A DNA stretch of 37,039 nucleotides from Candidatus Alcyoniella australis. Lineage in GTDB: Bacteria > Lernaellota > Lernaellaia > JAVCCG01 > Alcyoniellaceae. Under the pieces are notes generated by a model. That model worked only from the letters and a program-made list of their open reading frames with translations. It searched no databases and was not told the DNA's origin. This document shows, in pieces, positions 18,853 to 27,203 of the stretch. The position numbers were made by a program, and so were the translations under genes. The DNA is taken from contig JAVCCG010000150.1 of assembly GCA_030765605.1 (NCBI GenBank), forward strand, positions 1 to 37,039, in the 5' to 3' direction. Numbering within the stretch: position 1 is the stretch's first letter; every line of letters begins with the position of its first letter.

Positions 18853-20276
18853 TTTGTTTTGGAGTCGGCCAGGAAGACCCGGAACCAATGCAGCCCCTCG
18901 AAGAACATCCGGATCAATCCGACCTTGGAGTGTTGCAGGTAGGAGATCGTGTAGAACAACACAAAGATGTAATGGAAGACGAAGTTCGGACGCAGCTTGG
19001 TCAGCGGCAGCAGCAAAGGCTCGAGCCACGGCCAGCGTACCAACGGATAGAAGAACTTTTGCAGGTTGAAAATCCTTCGCTGGTCAGGCTGGTCCAAAGC
19101 GTTGTCGGCAAAGGTGTTGATGCCCACCGTGTCGTCGTCCAGTTTTTGGAGGTACCCGCACTCAATGGCGTAATCGGTGATCTCCAGTCCGGCATAGGGC
19201 TGGAACACCGAGCACCAGACGTCTGGAGCCTTGATCTGTTGGTTTATCCTGACGGTCTTCAGCGCCAGATCAAAGGTCTCGCCGGGCAATCCGAGAATGT
19301 TCGATGTAAAAAAGTGGATCTTGTATTTGTGGAGCAGGGCGGCTGTCTGGCGAATCTGTTCGTCCTTCACCGCCTTGTTCAGCAGCTCGTTACGGCGTTG
19401 TTCGTCGCCGGTCTCCACTCCGAACAGCACGCAGAAGCATCCGGTCTGCGACAATCGCCGAATAACCTCCTCGGACTCACCGGCGCGGATGTAGGCCAGA
19501 TAGGGTACGCGGATCTGCTGCTCGTACAGGTCGAGGAACTCAAGCAACCATTTGCGCTGGAGGGTGAACACGTCGTCCTCAAAGCGCACCTGCTTCATCG
19601 GCCAGCGACGTTTGACCTCGGCTATCTCCTCAATCACGCGCTCCACGCTGTAGTGGCGAATATAGCTTTTGCTGTTGGGGTAGATTTCCTTGAAACGACG
19701 GTTGAAGCAAAAGCTACAGTTGAACGGGCAGCCGCGGCCGGTGAAGAAGTACTTGACCGGATTGTTGCGCAGAAAACGATACCGATAATAGCTGTCGCGG
19801 TCGTGCAGCGGCAGGCTGTCCAGATCCTCGATCAACGGACGAACGCTGTTCTGGACCAGCTCGCCCTCGCTGCTGAAGCACATGTTCTCGATCTTGCTCC
19901 AGTCGCGGTCTCCGTTATCGATCATCGCCGCCAGGTCGAGCATCGGGCCCTCGCCCTCGCCGCGGCAGACCATATCGAACTGCGGTTTAAGCGCCAGCTC
20001 CGGGTGCAGGGTCGGGTGCGGTCCGCCGATCACAACCGGCAGCTCGGGATGATTTTGTTTGACCGCGGAGGCGGCTTGCTCTACCCAACCCTGTTCGCAG
20101 TTGGTGAAACTGAAGGCAACCATCCCCGGCCGTTCGCGCTCGATCGCCTCGAGCAGGCGTGTCACACGGTGGTCCACCAGATTGACCACTTCGTGTCCAT
20201 CGCGCTTCAGCACTGCCGAGAGCATCATGAAGCCGAAGTATTCACGCCAGATATTCTGTACCAACAGGGCTTTCAT
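18849..20276 (-). CDS. B12-binding-domain radical SAM protein (BchE/HpnJ-like architecture)
   Basis: This 475-residue protein has an N-terminal cobalamin-binding-like Rossmann domain with VVIGGPHPTLHPE (about 81-93) and VCRGEGEGP. The radical SAM motif is GCPFNCSFC (Cys183, 187, 190), with later motifs FEDDVF and NILGLPGET. This is the layout of BchE, HpnJ-type and B12-dependent methyltransferase enzymes, which act on unactivated carbons of lipids, tetrapyrroles or antibiotics. No N-terminal DxHxxG motif is visible, as in many class members. A strong GGAGG precedes the ATG. The C-terminal roughly 100 residues hold a weakly hydrophobic segment and may touch the membrane. The specific reaction is unknown. 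Confidence 0.83.
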   Translation of the reverse strand: MKALLVQNIWREYFGFMMLSAVLKRDGHEVVNLVDHRVTRLLEAIERERPGMVAFSFTNCEQGWVEQAASAVKQNHPELPVVIGGPHPTLHPELALKPQFDMVCRGEGEGPMLDLAAMIDNGDRDWSKIENMCFSSEGELVQNSVRPLIEDLDSLPLHDRDSYYRYRFLRNNPVKYFFTGRGCPFNCSFCFNRRFKEIYPNSKSYIRHYSVERVIEEIAEVKRRWPMKQVRFEDDVFTLQRKWLLEFLDLYEQQIRVPYLAYIRAGESEEVIRRLSQTGCFCVLFGVETGDEQRRNELLNKAVKDEQIRQTAALLHKYKIHFFTSNILGLPGETFDLALKTVRINQQIKAPDVWCSVFQPYAGLEITDYAIECGYLQKLDDDTVGINTFADNALDQPDQRRIFNLQKFFYPLVRWPWLEPLLLPLTKLRPNFVFHYIFVLFYTISYLQHSKVGLIRMFFEGLHWFRVFLADSKTK

Positions 20277-20335
20277 CGGACCTCCAGAAGAAGTCTAATT
20301 AACACATATACCAACGGATCGGAAGTACGATGCTG

Positions 20336-20363
20336 TTGACAGCGGGGCGCTATTCACTAAAAT
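20336..20363 (+). promoter_or_regulatory. Sigma70-type promoter of the tRNA gene
   Basis: TTGACA at 20336-20341, a 16-base spacer and TAAAAT at 20358-20363 lie 14 bases before the mature tRNA 5' end. The rest of the 101-base gap holds the ribosome site of the divergent radical SAM gene. Confidence 0.8.
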
Positions 20364-20377
20364 GGCGCAGCATTTTA

Positions 20378-20454
20378 GGCGGTGTAGCTCAGGTGGTTAG
20401 AGCATGCGGCTCATATCCGCAGTGTCCGGGGTTCGAGTCCCTGCACCGCCACCA
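20378..20454 (+). tRNA. tRNA-Met(CAT), elongator type
   Basis: The cloverleaf is complete over 77 bases. It has acceptor GGCGGTG / CACCGCC, a D arm with GCTC/GAGC, anticodon stem TGCGG / CCGCA with loop CTCATAT, a five-base variable loop and T arm CGGGG-TTCGAGT-CCCTG. The discriminator is A and CCA is encoded. The anticodon CAT lies at 20412-20414. The G1-C72 pair excludes the initiator. An Ile tRNA read after lysidine modification of CAT cannot be ruled out by eye, but the overall shape fits elongator Met better. Confidence 0.9.
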
Positions 20455-20462
20455 GCCAAGCC

Positions 20463-20500
20463 ATGGGGGAGCCGGCATAGCTGGTTCCCCCATTTTATTT
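20463..20500 (+). terminator. Rho-independent terminator after the tRNA
   Basis: A 14-bp stem starting ATGGGGGA and ending TCCCCCAT, with two G-T pairs and a 3-base loop, is followed by TTTATTTT. It begins nine bases after the tRNA and ends just before the nadB ribosome site, so nadB may need readthrough or its own promoter. Confidence 0.85.
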
Positions 20501-20509
20501 TGGTAGGGC

Positions 20510-22144
20510 ATGAATTACTCAACAGACGTGATCATCGTGGGAAGCGGCGTGGCCGGACTGAGCCTGGCGCTCAAGGTCGCACAGTACGCCAAGGTAATCG
20601 TCCTGACCAAGAAGGACCGGGCCGAATCCTCAACGCGTTACGCTCAGGGCGGCATCGCCTCTGTGCAGTCTGCGGAGGACAGCTTCGAGCTGCACGTCGA
20701 GGATACGCTTAAGGCGGGGGTCGGGCTTTGTCACCAGGATGTCGTCGAGCTGGTCGTGCGCTCGGGACCGAACAAGATCGCCGAACTGATCCAACTCGGG
20801 GTGCGTTTTACCAAACGCGAGGGCGGTCATTGCCAGGACCTCGACCTGCACCGCGAGGGCGGCCACAGCAAACGGCGCATCGCTCACGTCCACGACCTGA
20901 CCGGCGAGGAAATCGAACTGTCGCTGCTACGGGCCGTGCAGGACAATCCGCGCATCGAGCTGTTGGAAGGCTATCCGGCGATCGATCTGATCACCATGGG
21001 GAAACTCACGCGCAGGCCCGGCGAGGACCGCTGTCTGGGACTCTACGCCCTGGAAGCCTCCACCGGACGGATCATCAAGCTGCTGGGCAAGGCCACGGTT
21101 CTCGCCACGGGCGGCGCGGGAAAGGCCTATCTGTATACGAGCAACCCCGACGTGGCCACCGGCGATGGAGTTTCGATGGCCTACCGCGTGGGCGCGGCAG
21201 TGGCCAACATGGAGTTCTTCCAGTTTCACCCGACCTGCCTCTATCATCCGCACGCCAAGAGCTTCCTGATCACCGAGGCGGTGCGCGGCGAGGGCGGCAT
21301 ACTGGTCAACGATCGCGGCCAACGCTTTATCGAGAAGATCCATCCGCTGGGCGAGCTGGCGCCGCGCGACGTGGTGGCCCGCGCCATTGACCATGAGCTT
21401 AAGGTCAGCGGCGCGGACTGCGTTTACCTGGACATCAGCGGCAAGCCCGCCGACGAAGTGCGGCGCAAATTCCCGCACATTTACAAGACCTGCAACAAGT
21501 TCGGCATCGACATCACCAGCCAGCCGATTCCGGTGGTGCCCGCCGCGCACTACATGTGCGGCGGAGTGTTTGTCGACCAAAGCGCCGAGACCACCCTTCA
21601 CGGACTATTGGCTATCGGCGAGGCGAGCTGCACCGGCCTGCACGGCGCTAACCGTTTGGCGAGCAACAGCCTGCTCGAGGCGTTGGTTTACGCTGACCGC
21701 GCTGCCGAACGGATCAAGAGCTACATGGATCTGGATTTGCCCGACCTCAGCGTACCGGACTGGGACAGCGTTGGCACCGTGGAGAGCGACGAGCAGATCG
21801 TGGTCAGCCACAACTGGGACGAGCTGCGACGCGCGATGAGCAACTACGTGGGAATCGTGCGCACCGACAAGCGGCTGGAACGCGCAACGCGTCGCATCGA
21901 TACCCTGCAAAACGAGGTCGAGGATTACTACTGGAAATACATGGTAACACTCGACCTGATCGAGCTGCGCAACATCTGCACAGTGGCGCGGCTGATCACC
22001 GAGTCGGCGCGCATGCGCCGCGAAAGCCGCGGGCTGCACTACAACCTGGACTACCCGCAACGCGACGATCTACGCTGGCGGCGCGACACGGTCTTGCAGC
22101 GACAGGTCGATTGGAACGACATACACAGCGTCCGCTTCAGTTAA
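20510..22144 (+). CDS. nadB: L-aspartate oxidase NadB
   Basis: This 544-residue flavoenzyme oxidises L-aspartate to iminoaspartate, the first step of de novo NAD synthesis. The FAD dinucleotide motif VGSGVAGLS (about 10-18), STRYAQGGIA (41-50), FFQFHPTCLY, EAVRGEGGILVNDRGQRF and GLHGANRLASNSLLEALV are all conserved, and length matches the family. YAQGGIA and the long C-terminal helical domain distinguish it from succinate dehydrogenase flavoproteins. ATG at 20510 sits very close to GGTAGGG (20502-20508), an unusually short spacing, but no better in-frame start exists. nadA and nadC are not in this window. Confidence 0.95.
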   Translation: MNYSTDVIIVGSGVAGLSLALKVAQYAKVIVLTKKDRAESSTRYAQGGIASVQSAEDSFELHVEDTLKAGVGLCHQDVVELVVRSGPNKIAELIQLGVRFTKREGGHCQDLDLHREGGHSKRRIAHVHDLTGEEIELSLLRAVQDNPRIELLEGYPAIDLITMGKLTRRPGEDRCLGLYALEASTGRIIKLLGKATVLATGGAGKAYLYTSNPDVATGDGVSMAYRVGAAVANMEFFQFHPTCLYHPHAKSFLITEAVRGEGGILVNDRGQRFIEKIHPLGELAPRDVVARAIDHELKVSGADCVYLDISGKPADEVRRKFPHIYKTCNKFGIDITSQPIPVVPAAHYMCGGVFVDQSAETTLHGLLAIGEASCTGLHGANRLASNSLLEALVYADRAAERIKSYMDLDLPDLSVPDWDSVGTVESDEQIVVSHNWDELRRAMSNYVGIVRTDKRLERATRRIDTLQNEVEDYYWKYMVTLDLIELRNICTVARLITESARMRRESRGLHYNLDYPQRDDLRWRRDTVLQRQVDWNDIHSVRFS

Positions 22145-22146
22145 TT

Positions 22147-22176
22147 CTGATCAATAATCCGGGTTGACCCGATCAG
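22147..22176. other. Hairpin between convergent nadB and radical SAM gene
   Basis: Outer arms CTGATC / GATCAG enclose an inner CGGG-TTGA-CCCG hairpin just after the nadB stop. The last bases overlap the end of the opposing gene. No T-run follows on either strand, so intrinsic termination is doubtful. It may be an mRNA 3'-end structure. Confidence 0.3.
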
Positions 22177-23639
22177 GAAGTGCGGCTGTTTTTAACCAGC
22201 CGTTTGGCGGCCCCGGGAATGCGCGATGGTTGTTTGATCAGATCGCGCACCTTCTCGCCGGTGGTGCGTAGGTCGGGATGGGCACGCGCGTACCAAAAAT
22301 CGTTCCACAACTCGTTGGCCTCGCAGCAGATCTGCTCGAGCTGCTCTGCACTCAACTCATCGGTGCGCACCACAGCACTGCGAAATCCGTCATAGCGCGA
22401 AAAGTCGCTCTGGACGATCTTGCCCTCGGCGCTGAGCATGCGGTGGTAGCGGCTGCCGGGAAACGGCGTGGCAATAGTGAACTGTAACGACTCCGGCGCC
22501 AGCTCCAGCGCCAGGTCGATGGTGCTGCGGGCCGTATCGATCGTCTCACCGGGCAGTCCGAACATGAACGTCAGGTGCGTGCTGATCCCCAGCTCGTGAG
22601 ACAGCCGAACCATCCGCTTGACCTTGTCCAAGTCCAGCCGCTTGTCGCAAGTTCTAATCAGGTCGGGCGATGCGCTCTCCACGCCGTATTTGAGGCTGTG
22701 CAGCCCTGACTCGCGCAGGGCGGTCAGCAGCTGCTCGTCCATCAGGTCGGCGCGGGCCATGATCGCCCAGGGCACGCCGATGCGACGGCGCTTGATTTCA
22801 TCGGCGATCATCAGCGTCCGTTTGCGGTCGATGTTAAACGTGTCGTCGTCAAAGTAGACCGACTTGAATCCGGCGCGCCGCACCAGCCATTCCATCTCGT
22901 CGACAGTGTCGACAACGCTGCGCTTGCGGTAGCGACGGCTGCCGTACATGATCTGCGGCCAAGCGCAGAAGATACAGCCAAACGGGCAGCCGCGGCTGGA
23001 CCACATCTGTACGCTGGGACGCGGGATGTACCCAGGCTCGTCGTGGTAATCGTGCATCGGCAGGAAGTGCCGCGCGGGCCAGGGCAGACTGTCCAGATCC
23101 TCGATCAACGGTCGGCGCTTCTCGACCTGTACATCGCCGTTGCGGCGATGCACCAGACCGCGGCAGCCGTCGAGCTGTGCACCGGACTCCAAGCGTTGCA
23201 CCAGTTCGAGCAGCGTTGTCTCGTACTCGCCGATCAGCACCATGTCGACCGCGTTGTGCTCTGCGAGGAATTCGGGTTCGTACATGTAGCTGTGTAGGCC
23301 GCACAGGCCGATCTTCGCTCCCGGCAAACGGTTGTGCAGCTCGGAAACGTGGCGTAGGTCAACATCAATGCTGATCGTGCTGACCTCGAGTACGATCAGC
23401 TCCGGCGCAAACTGCTCGACCCGCGCGTAAAAGGTCTGTTCGTCGAGCGCCTCGGCCACGGCGTCAATCAGCGACACGTCGTAGCCGTGACGTTCAAGAA
23501 GTGCGGTGGCATAGGCCATAAAGAACGGGAAGGGCATGTATTCGAGGTTTTCAGCCTCAAAGTGCGGCCAGCGCGATCCGGCCCTCACGCCGTAGAAACC
23601 CGGCTTGGACCATGGTGCGTTTGCCAGCAGGATCTTCAT
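22173..23639 (-). CDS. B12-binding-domain radical SAM protein
   Basis: This 488-residue protein is the last gene of the long minus-strand operon. The N-terminal cobalamin-binding-like domain includes NLEYMPFPFFMAYATALLERHGYDV and KIGLCGLHSYMYEP, where a His follows the glycines as in BchE-like proteins. The radical SAM motif is RGCPFGCIFC (Cys218, 222, 225), followed by VYFDDDTFN, KYGVESA and FMFGLPGET. The shared RRPLIEDLDSLP segment links it to the protein at 18849, where a very similar string occurs. The start is ATG, one base after the preceding gene's stop. The family often modifies lipids or cofactors; the substrate here is unknown. Confidence 0.83.
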   Translation of the reverse strand: MKILLANAPWSKPGFYGVRAGSRWPHFEAENLEYMPFPFFMAYATALLERHGYDVSLIDAVAEALDEQTFYARVEQFAPELIVLEVSTISIDVDLRHVSELHNRLPGAKIGLCGLHSYMYEPEFLAEHNAVDMVLIGEYETTLLELVQRLESGAQLDGCRGLVHRRNGDVQVEKRRPLIEDLDSLPWPARHFLPMHDYHDEPGYIPRPSVQMWSSRGCPFGCIFCAWPQIMYGSRRYRKRSVVDTVDEMEWLVRRAGFKSVYFDDDTFNIDRKRTLMIADEIKRRRIGVPWAIMARADLMDEQLLTALRESGLHSLKYGVESASPDLIRTCDKRLDLDKVKRMVRLSHELGISTHLTFMFGLPGETIDTARSTIDLALELAPESLQFTIATPFPGSRYHRMLSAEGKIVQSDFSRYDGFRSAVVRTDELSAEQLEQICCEANELWNDFWYARAHPDLRTTGEKVRDLIKQPSRIPGAAKRLVKNSRTS

Positions 23640-23640
23640 C

Positions 23641-25131
23641 TCAATACTGCTTTTTATTGAACCACATCTTCTCGAACAGCTTTTCGGCGACCATGCTCCA
23701 GGCGGTGTAGACCGAGCGCGTGAACTCCCGCCAGCTCTTGAGCCGCAGCAGCGCCTTGATGATGTATTTGGGACGGAAATAGAAGCGCAGGTAGGCTGAG
23801 CGCGTCCAGCGCTGAACCTCGTCTTCGCTCATCGCACATCCCGGACGCGGCATGTAGATTTCCATCGAGGGGTCCAGGATGTATTCGCTCCAATAGTCGC
23901 GTCCACGCTCCTGGATCAGCATCCGGTAGAGCTCGGTGGCCGGCATCGGCGTGACTTTGCTGAACTGTGCGTAGTCCAGGTTGAGTTTGATCGCGAAGCG
24001 GATCGACTGCTTGATGGTCCGTGCGGTCTCGCCCGGCGAACCGACCATGAAATAGCCGAAGGTGTCGATCCCGATTCGATTTGTCAGGTCGATGATCTGC
24101 TTGATCTTCGCCAGATCGGTTTCCTTGCGCAGGGTGCGCAACACGTCGGGGTCGCCCGACTCGATGCCGTAGTAGATCCGCTTGCAGCCCGCGCTGTGCA
24201 GCGCCTCGAGCATTTCGGCGTTGACCAGATCGACGCGCGAGCGGATCGCCCAGTAGATCTTGAGATTGCGGCGGTTAATCTCGTCGCAGATCTCGATCAC
24301 GCGGTTGCGCTGGGTGGTGAACGAGCTGTCGAACACGTCGATCTCGCGCACCTTGTACACGTGGTAGCACTGCTCGATCTCGTCGACCACGTTCGAGGCG
24401 CTACGCGGCCTGAACTTCATTCCGCCCTGCTCGCAGAAAATACAGTGGAACGGGCAGCCACGACTGGTGATCATCGGCGTGAAATTCTTGAACTGCGAGA
24501 TGAACGAGTAGTAGCGGTCGTTGGGCAGCAGCTCGCGGCAGGGGTAGGGCGAGTTGTCGACGTCCTGAAACAACGGACGCGGCGGCGTGACCATCACGCC
24601 ATCCGGAGCGTCCTCGCGGCGGAAGATCAGACCGTTGACCTCGGCCAAATCGCGGCCTGAGTTCAGCGCCGCGATCAGCTCGGGCACCGTCTCCTCGGCC
24701 TCGCCGATCACGCCCAGGTCGATCTCGCCGTGGGTCATGGTCTCGCTGGGGTAGATCCCCATGTGCACGCCGCCGAGCAGCGTGGACACGCCGGTGGCCT
24801 CGCGGATCGAGCGCACCCATTCCAGCGTCTGGTAGAAAAGGTAGGTGGTTATGGTGAAGCAGATCAGCTGCGGCCCGAAACCCCGGACCTTGTCGATGGT
24901 CTCGGAAAGGCTCAGCTGCATCGCATTGGCATCGATGAACTGGACCTTGACGCCGATGTTCTGGAACACGCCGCCGACGTAGGCCAACGACAGGCTGGGG
25001 AACACGCCGTAGTTCTCTTTGACCGCCTTGATCCCCGGCTCGTTCTTGACAGCACCATATGGCGGGTAGATCAGACTGACGCGCTCGATCGGCGTTTGGA
25101 TCTTCAGCTTTCTGGACTGGCTGTTGCTCAT
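23641..25131 (-). CDS. B12-binding-domain radical SAM protein
   Basis: This 496-residue protein has the same architecture as its downstream neighbour. The N-terminal segment RVSLIYPPYGAVKNEPG is typical of the group. The cobalamin-binding-like domain has LLGGVHMGIYPSE (about 118-130) and LGVIGEAEETVPEL. The radical SAM motif is RGCPFHCIFC (Cys226, 230, 233), and IYYGIESGDPDVLRTLRK with FMVGSPGET complete the barrel. A C-terminal region of about 90 residues is basic and aromatic. ATG at 25131 overlaps the upstream GT-C gene stop as ATGA, so the two proteins are probably made together. That coupling suggests that a lipid-linked or membrane glycan intermediate is the substrate, which is inference. 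Confidence 0.83.
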   Translation of the reverse strand: MSNSQSRKLKIQTPIERVSLIYPPYGAVKNEPGIKAVKENYGVFPSLSLAYVGGVFQNIGVKVQFIDANAMQLSLSETIDKVRGFGPQLICFTITTYLFYQTLEWVRSIREATGVSTLLGGVHMGIYPSETMTHGEIDLGVIGEAEETVPELIAALNSGRDLAEVNGLIFRREDAPDGVMVTPPRPLFQDVDNSPYPCRELLPNDRYYSFISQFKNFTPMITSRGCPFHCIFCEQGGMKFRPRSASNVVDEIEQCYHVYKVREIDVFDSSFTTQRNRVIEICDEINRRNLKIYWAIRSRVDLVNAEMLEALHSAGCKRIYYGIESGDPDVLRTLRKETDLAKIKQIIDLTNRIGIDTFGYFMVGSPGETARTIKQSIRFAIKLNLDYAQFSKVTPMPATELYRMLIQERGRDYWSEYILDPSMEIYMPRPGCAMSEDEVQRWTRSAYLRFYFRPKYIIKALLRLKSWREFTRSVYTAWSMVAEKLFEKMWFNKKQY

Positions 25132-27203
25132 GGCTCGATCCCCAGATGCTTTGATTCGTCGACCCAGCCTTTGACCGCACTGCCGCGTTGTTGCCGCGGC
25201 ACGCGGAACAACGCATCGATGGCCACGTCGTCCTGGAACAGATCCAGCAGGGCGTTGCGCCGCAGTTGCGCGCCCACTCCCTGATAGAAAAACGGTTCGT
25301 CAACCAACGGCGCTTCCCCCGGCATCACGCTGAACGCGTCCACCGACAGGCGACCCAAGCCGCGCATCAGCGCCAGCCTGCGATCCGGCGCATTCTGGCA
25401 CACGCCCAGCAGACGCACAACGGTTGCCAGCGCGCGCGATGCGGGCGGAGCGTCGCTTGGCAAGCCCAGTGTGTCGGCATCTGAAGCCAGCGCACTGTGG
25501 TTGCCAACGGTCCAGGCTCCGATCTGCATTCCGACCCCTTCCCAAAAACAGGGGTCAGTGTAGACCGACGTCGGAACTTGGTCGGTGATCTGTTCGAGCA
25601 TGACGCAGGGCTGTGCCATGGCCGCTGCTCCCTGGGAATCGAGTAGCTGCTTGGCTAGGTGTCTTCCCATTCCGCGGTCAAGATCCGCGCCGTGTTCGCC
25701 GCGCGCCTGGGCCACCATCTGTTGGGCAAGCTCCGAGGCCGGCGGGCCGATGTAGCCGAAATGCTCAAAGGCCAGCGGCAGTTGATCCGCTGGAAGCTGA
25801 TGCAAAATCTCGAGGCTGGTCGGCGTACTCATCCCGGCTCCGCCGACGATTCCGGCCAAGCGCTCGAGCACCAGCTGCTGGTCCGAGCCGCGGAACTTCA
25901 AAACAGAGAAGCGCGGGGAGTCAACCGCGGACAGATCGATGCACGGCACGAGGCACAGCGCTCCGATAGTCAGGGCTATAAACGCTGCGCTGATCCGCCG
26001 CAGCAGCCGTCGTTCGCGCAGCATTCCCAGGGCGCTGTCAGCCCCCACGCCGATCCAGGCAAAGATAAACGGCAACGCCGGACCCAGGTAGCGGTAGTTG
26101 ACGTACTCCTGCGGCCGACTGAGGCGGAAGTCCTCCACCCGGAAACCGGAGAGCACCAGCACCAGACAGAACAATGGCGGAAAGACCAAAATCGACAACC
26201 GCGGGTCCAGGGCCCGCGCACGATTGCGACGCAACGGATTGTGCAAACTATCTTTGAGGCGCAGCAGCAAGGCCAATGCGCCGCCAAGGGTCAACAGGTA
26301 GAATATGATCGAGAACGCCGCACCGGGGATCTTCCAAACGGCCGGGTAGAGCGCTGAGCGCGGCAGGGCGTAGCCGATCAGCCGTAAGGCTTTGAGGCCG
26401 ATCCACGAGGGCTGGGACTCGAGAAACATCCGCGAGCCCTCGATATAGGCCGTGGTCTCGTAGCCGGTGTAGGTGTCGATACTGAACATCGCACCGTGGC
26501 CCCAGAAGCTGTAATTGAGATACCAGGGGATCAGCCCGATCAACAACCCCGGCCAGAACGCCAGGAACGATCGTTCTAAAGGCCAGCGCCTGTCGAGCAG
26601 CGCCCACAGAATTAGCAGCATTGCCAGCGTCACCGCAAAGGTGTAACTGAACCACAGCCCGAGCCCGCACAGCACGCCCAGCGCCAGTCCACTCAAAGCG
26701 CCGGGCTGTTTGGGCCTGGAATAGCCGAGCATGGCGATCAGTCCCCACAACGCGACGATGGTCAGCAAACTCGATTCGGTGTGATTGCCCCAGGCTGTGA
26801 CTGAGAGCAGCCCGTACAGCGGCGGAGGCGCAGCGAACAGCAGTCCGCTGAACACTGCGGCGCGGCGGCTGAAGTAGCGGTCGAGAAACAGCACCCAGAG
26901 GATCATCGTCAGCAGACTGAAGATGATCGGCGCAGCGCGCAGGCAGATCAGCCGGTCGCCCCATTGAGCGAAAAACGGCCAGGCCATCAGCCCCTCGAGC
27001 ACCGTGCCGCCGGCAAAAGGCTTGAATTGGTAGGCCTGCCAAGGCATGACCAGCGAGCCTCCGGCCAGGGCGGAGGCGATATTTCCGGTGGGGGTCTCGT
27101 CGGTCAGCGGCGCCCACCAGTTGACGTCGCCGAAGAACAGGATCAGCGCCCTAATCGCCAGGTGGACCGATACGAGCAGCGCCAGCCAGCCGAATCGGCG
27201 CAC
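25128..27203 (-). CDS. GT-C family membrane protein, paralogue of the gene at 11150
   Basis: This 691-residue protein has about ten membrane helices over roughly residues 1-430. PLTDETPTGNIA places Asp35-Glu36 after helix 1, and FAGGTVLEGLMAWPFFAQWG followed by an FSLL helix aligns with the protein at 11150-12919. The soluble C-terminus of about 250 residues carries FWEGVGMQIGAW and FFYQGVGAQLRR, matching G-V-G motifs in that paralogue. The start is GTG immediately next to the kinase stop. It sits between the kinase and two B12-type radical SAM genes, so the membrane step may be controlled by phosphorylation. The sugar donor and acceptor are unknown, and transferase activity itself is predicted only from fold and acidic residues. 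Confidence 0.7.
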   Translation of the reverse strand: MRRFGWLALLVSVHLAIRALILFFGDVNWWAPLTDETPTGNIASALAGGSLVMPWQAYQFKPFAGGTVLEGLMAWPFFAQWGDRLICLRAAPIIFSLLTMILWVLFLDRYFSRRAAVFSGLLFAAPPPLYGLLSVTAWGNHTESSLLTIVALWGLIAMLGYSRPKQPGALSGLALGVLCGLGLWFSYTFAVTLAMLLILWALLDRRWPLERSFLAFWPGLLIGLIPWYLNYSFWGHGAMFSIDTYTGYETTAYIEGSRMFLESQPSWIGLKALRLIGYALPRSALYPAVWKIPGAAFSIIFYLLTLGGALALLLRLKDSLHNPLRRNRARALDPRLSILVFPPLFCLVLVLSGFRVEDFRLSRPQEYVNYRYLGPALPFIFAWIGVGADSALGMLRERRLLRRISAAFIALTIGALCLVPCIDLSAVDSPRFSVLKFRGSDQQLVLERLAGIVGGAGMSTPTSLEILHQLPADQLPLAFEHFGYIGPPASELAQQMVAQARGEHGADLDRGMGRHLAKQLLDSQGAAAMAQPCVMLEQITDQVPTSVYTDPCFWEGVGMQIGAWTVGNHSALASDADTLGLPSDAPPASRALATVVRLLGVCQNAPDRRLALMRGLGRLSVDAFSVMPGEAPLVDEPFFYQGVGAQLRRNALLDLFQDDVAIDALFRVPRQQRGSAVKGWVDESKHLGIEP

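Noticed and set aside
18888-20339. Long plus-strand ORF (483 codons) opposite the B12-type radical SAM gene
   Set aside because: The minus strand encodes a clear radical SAM protein. The plus-strand product has no recognisable motif and is an antisense shadow typical of GC-rich genes.
20378-20500. tRNA gene as a mobile-element attachment site
   Set aside because: No integrase, no second copy of the tRNA 3' end, and the downstream gene is housekeeping nadB.
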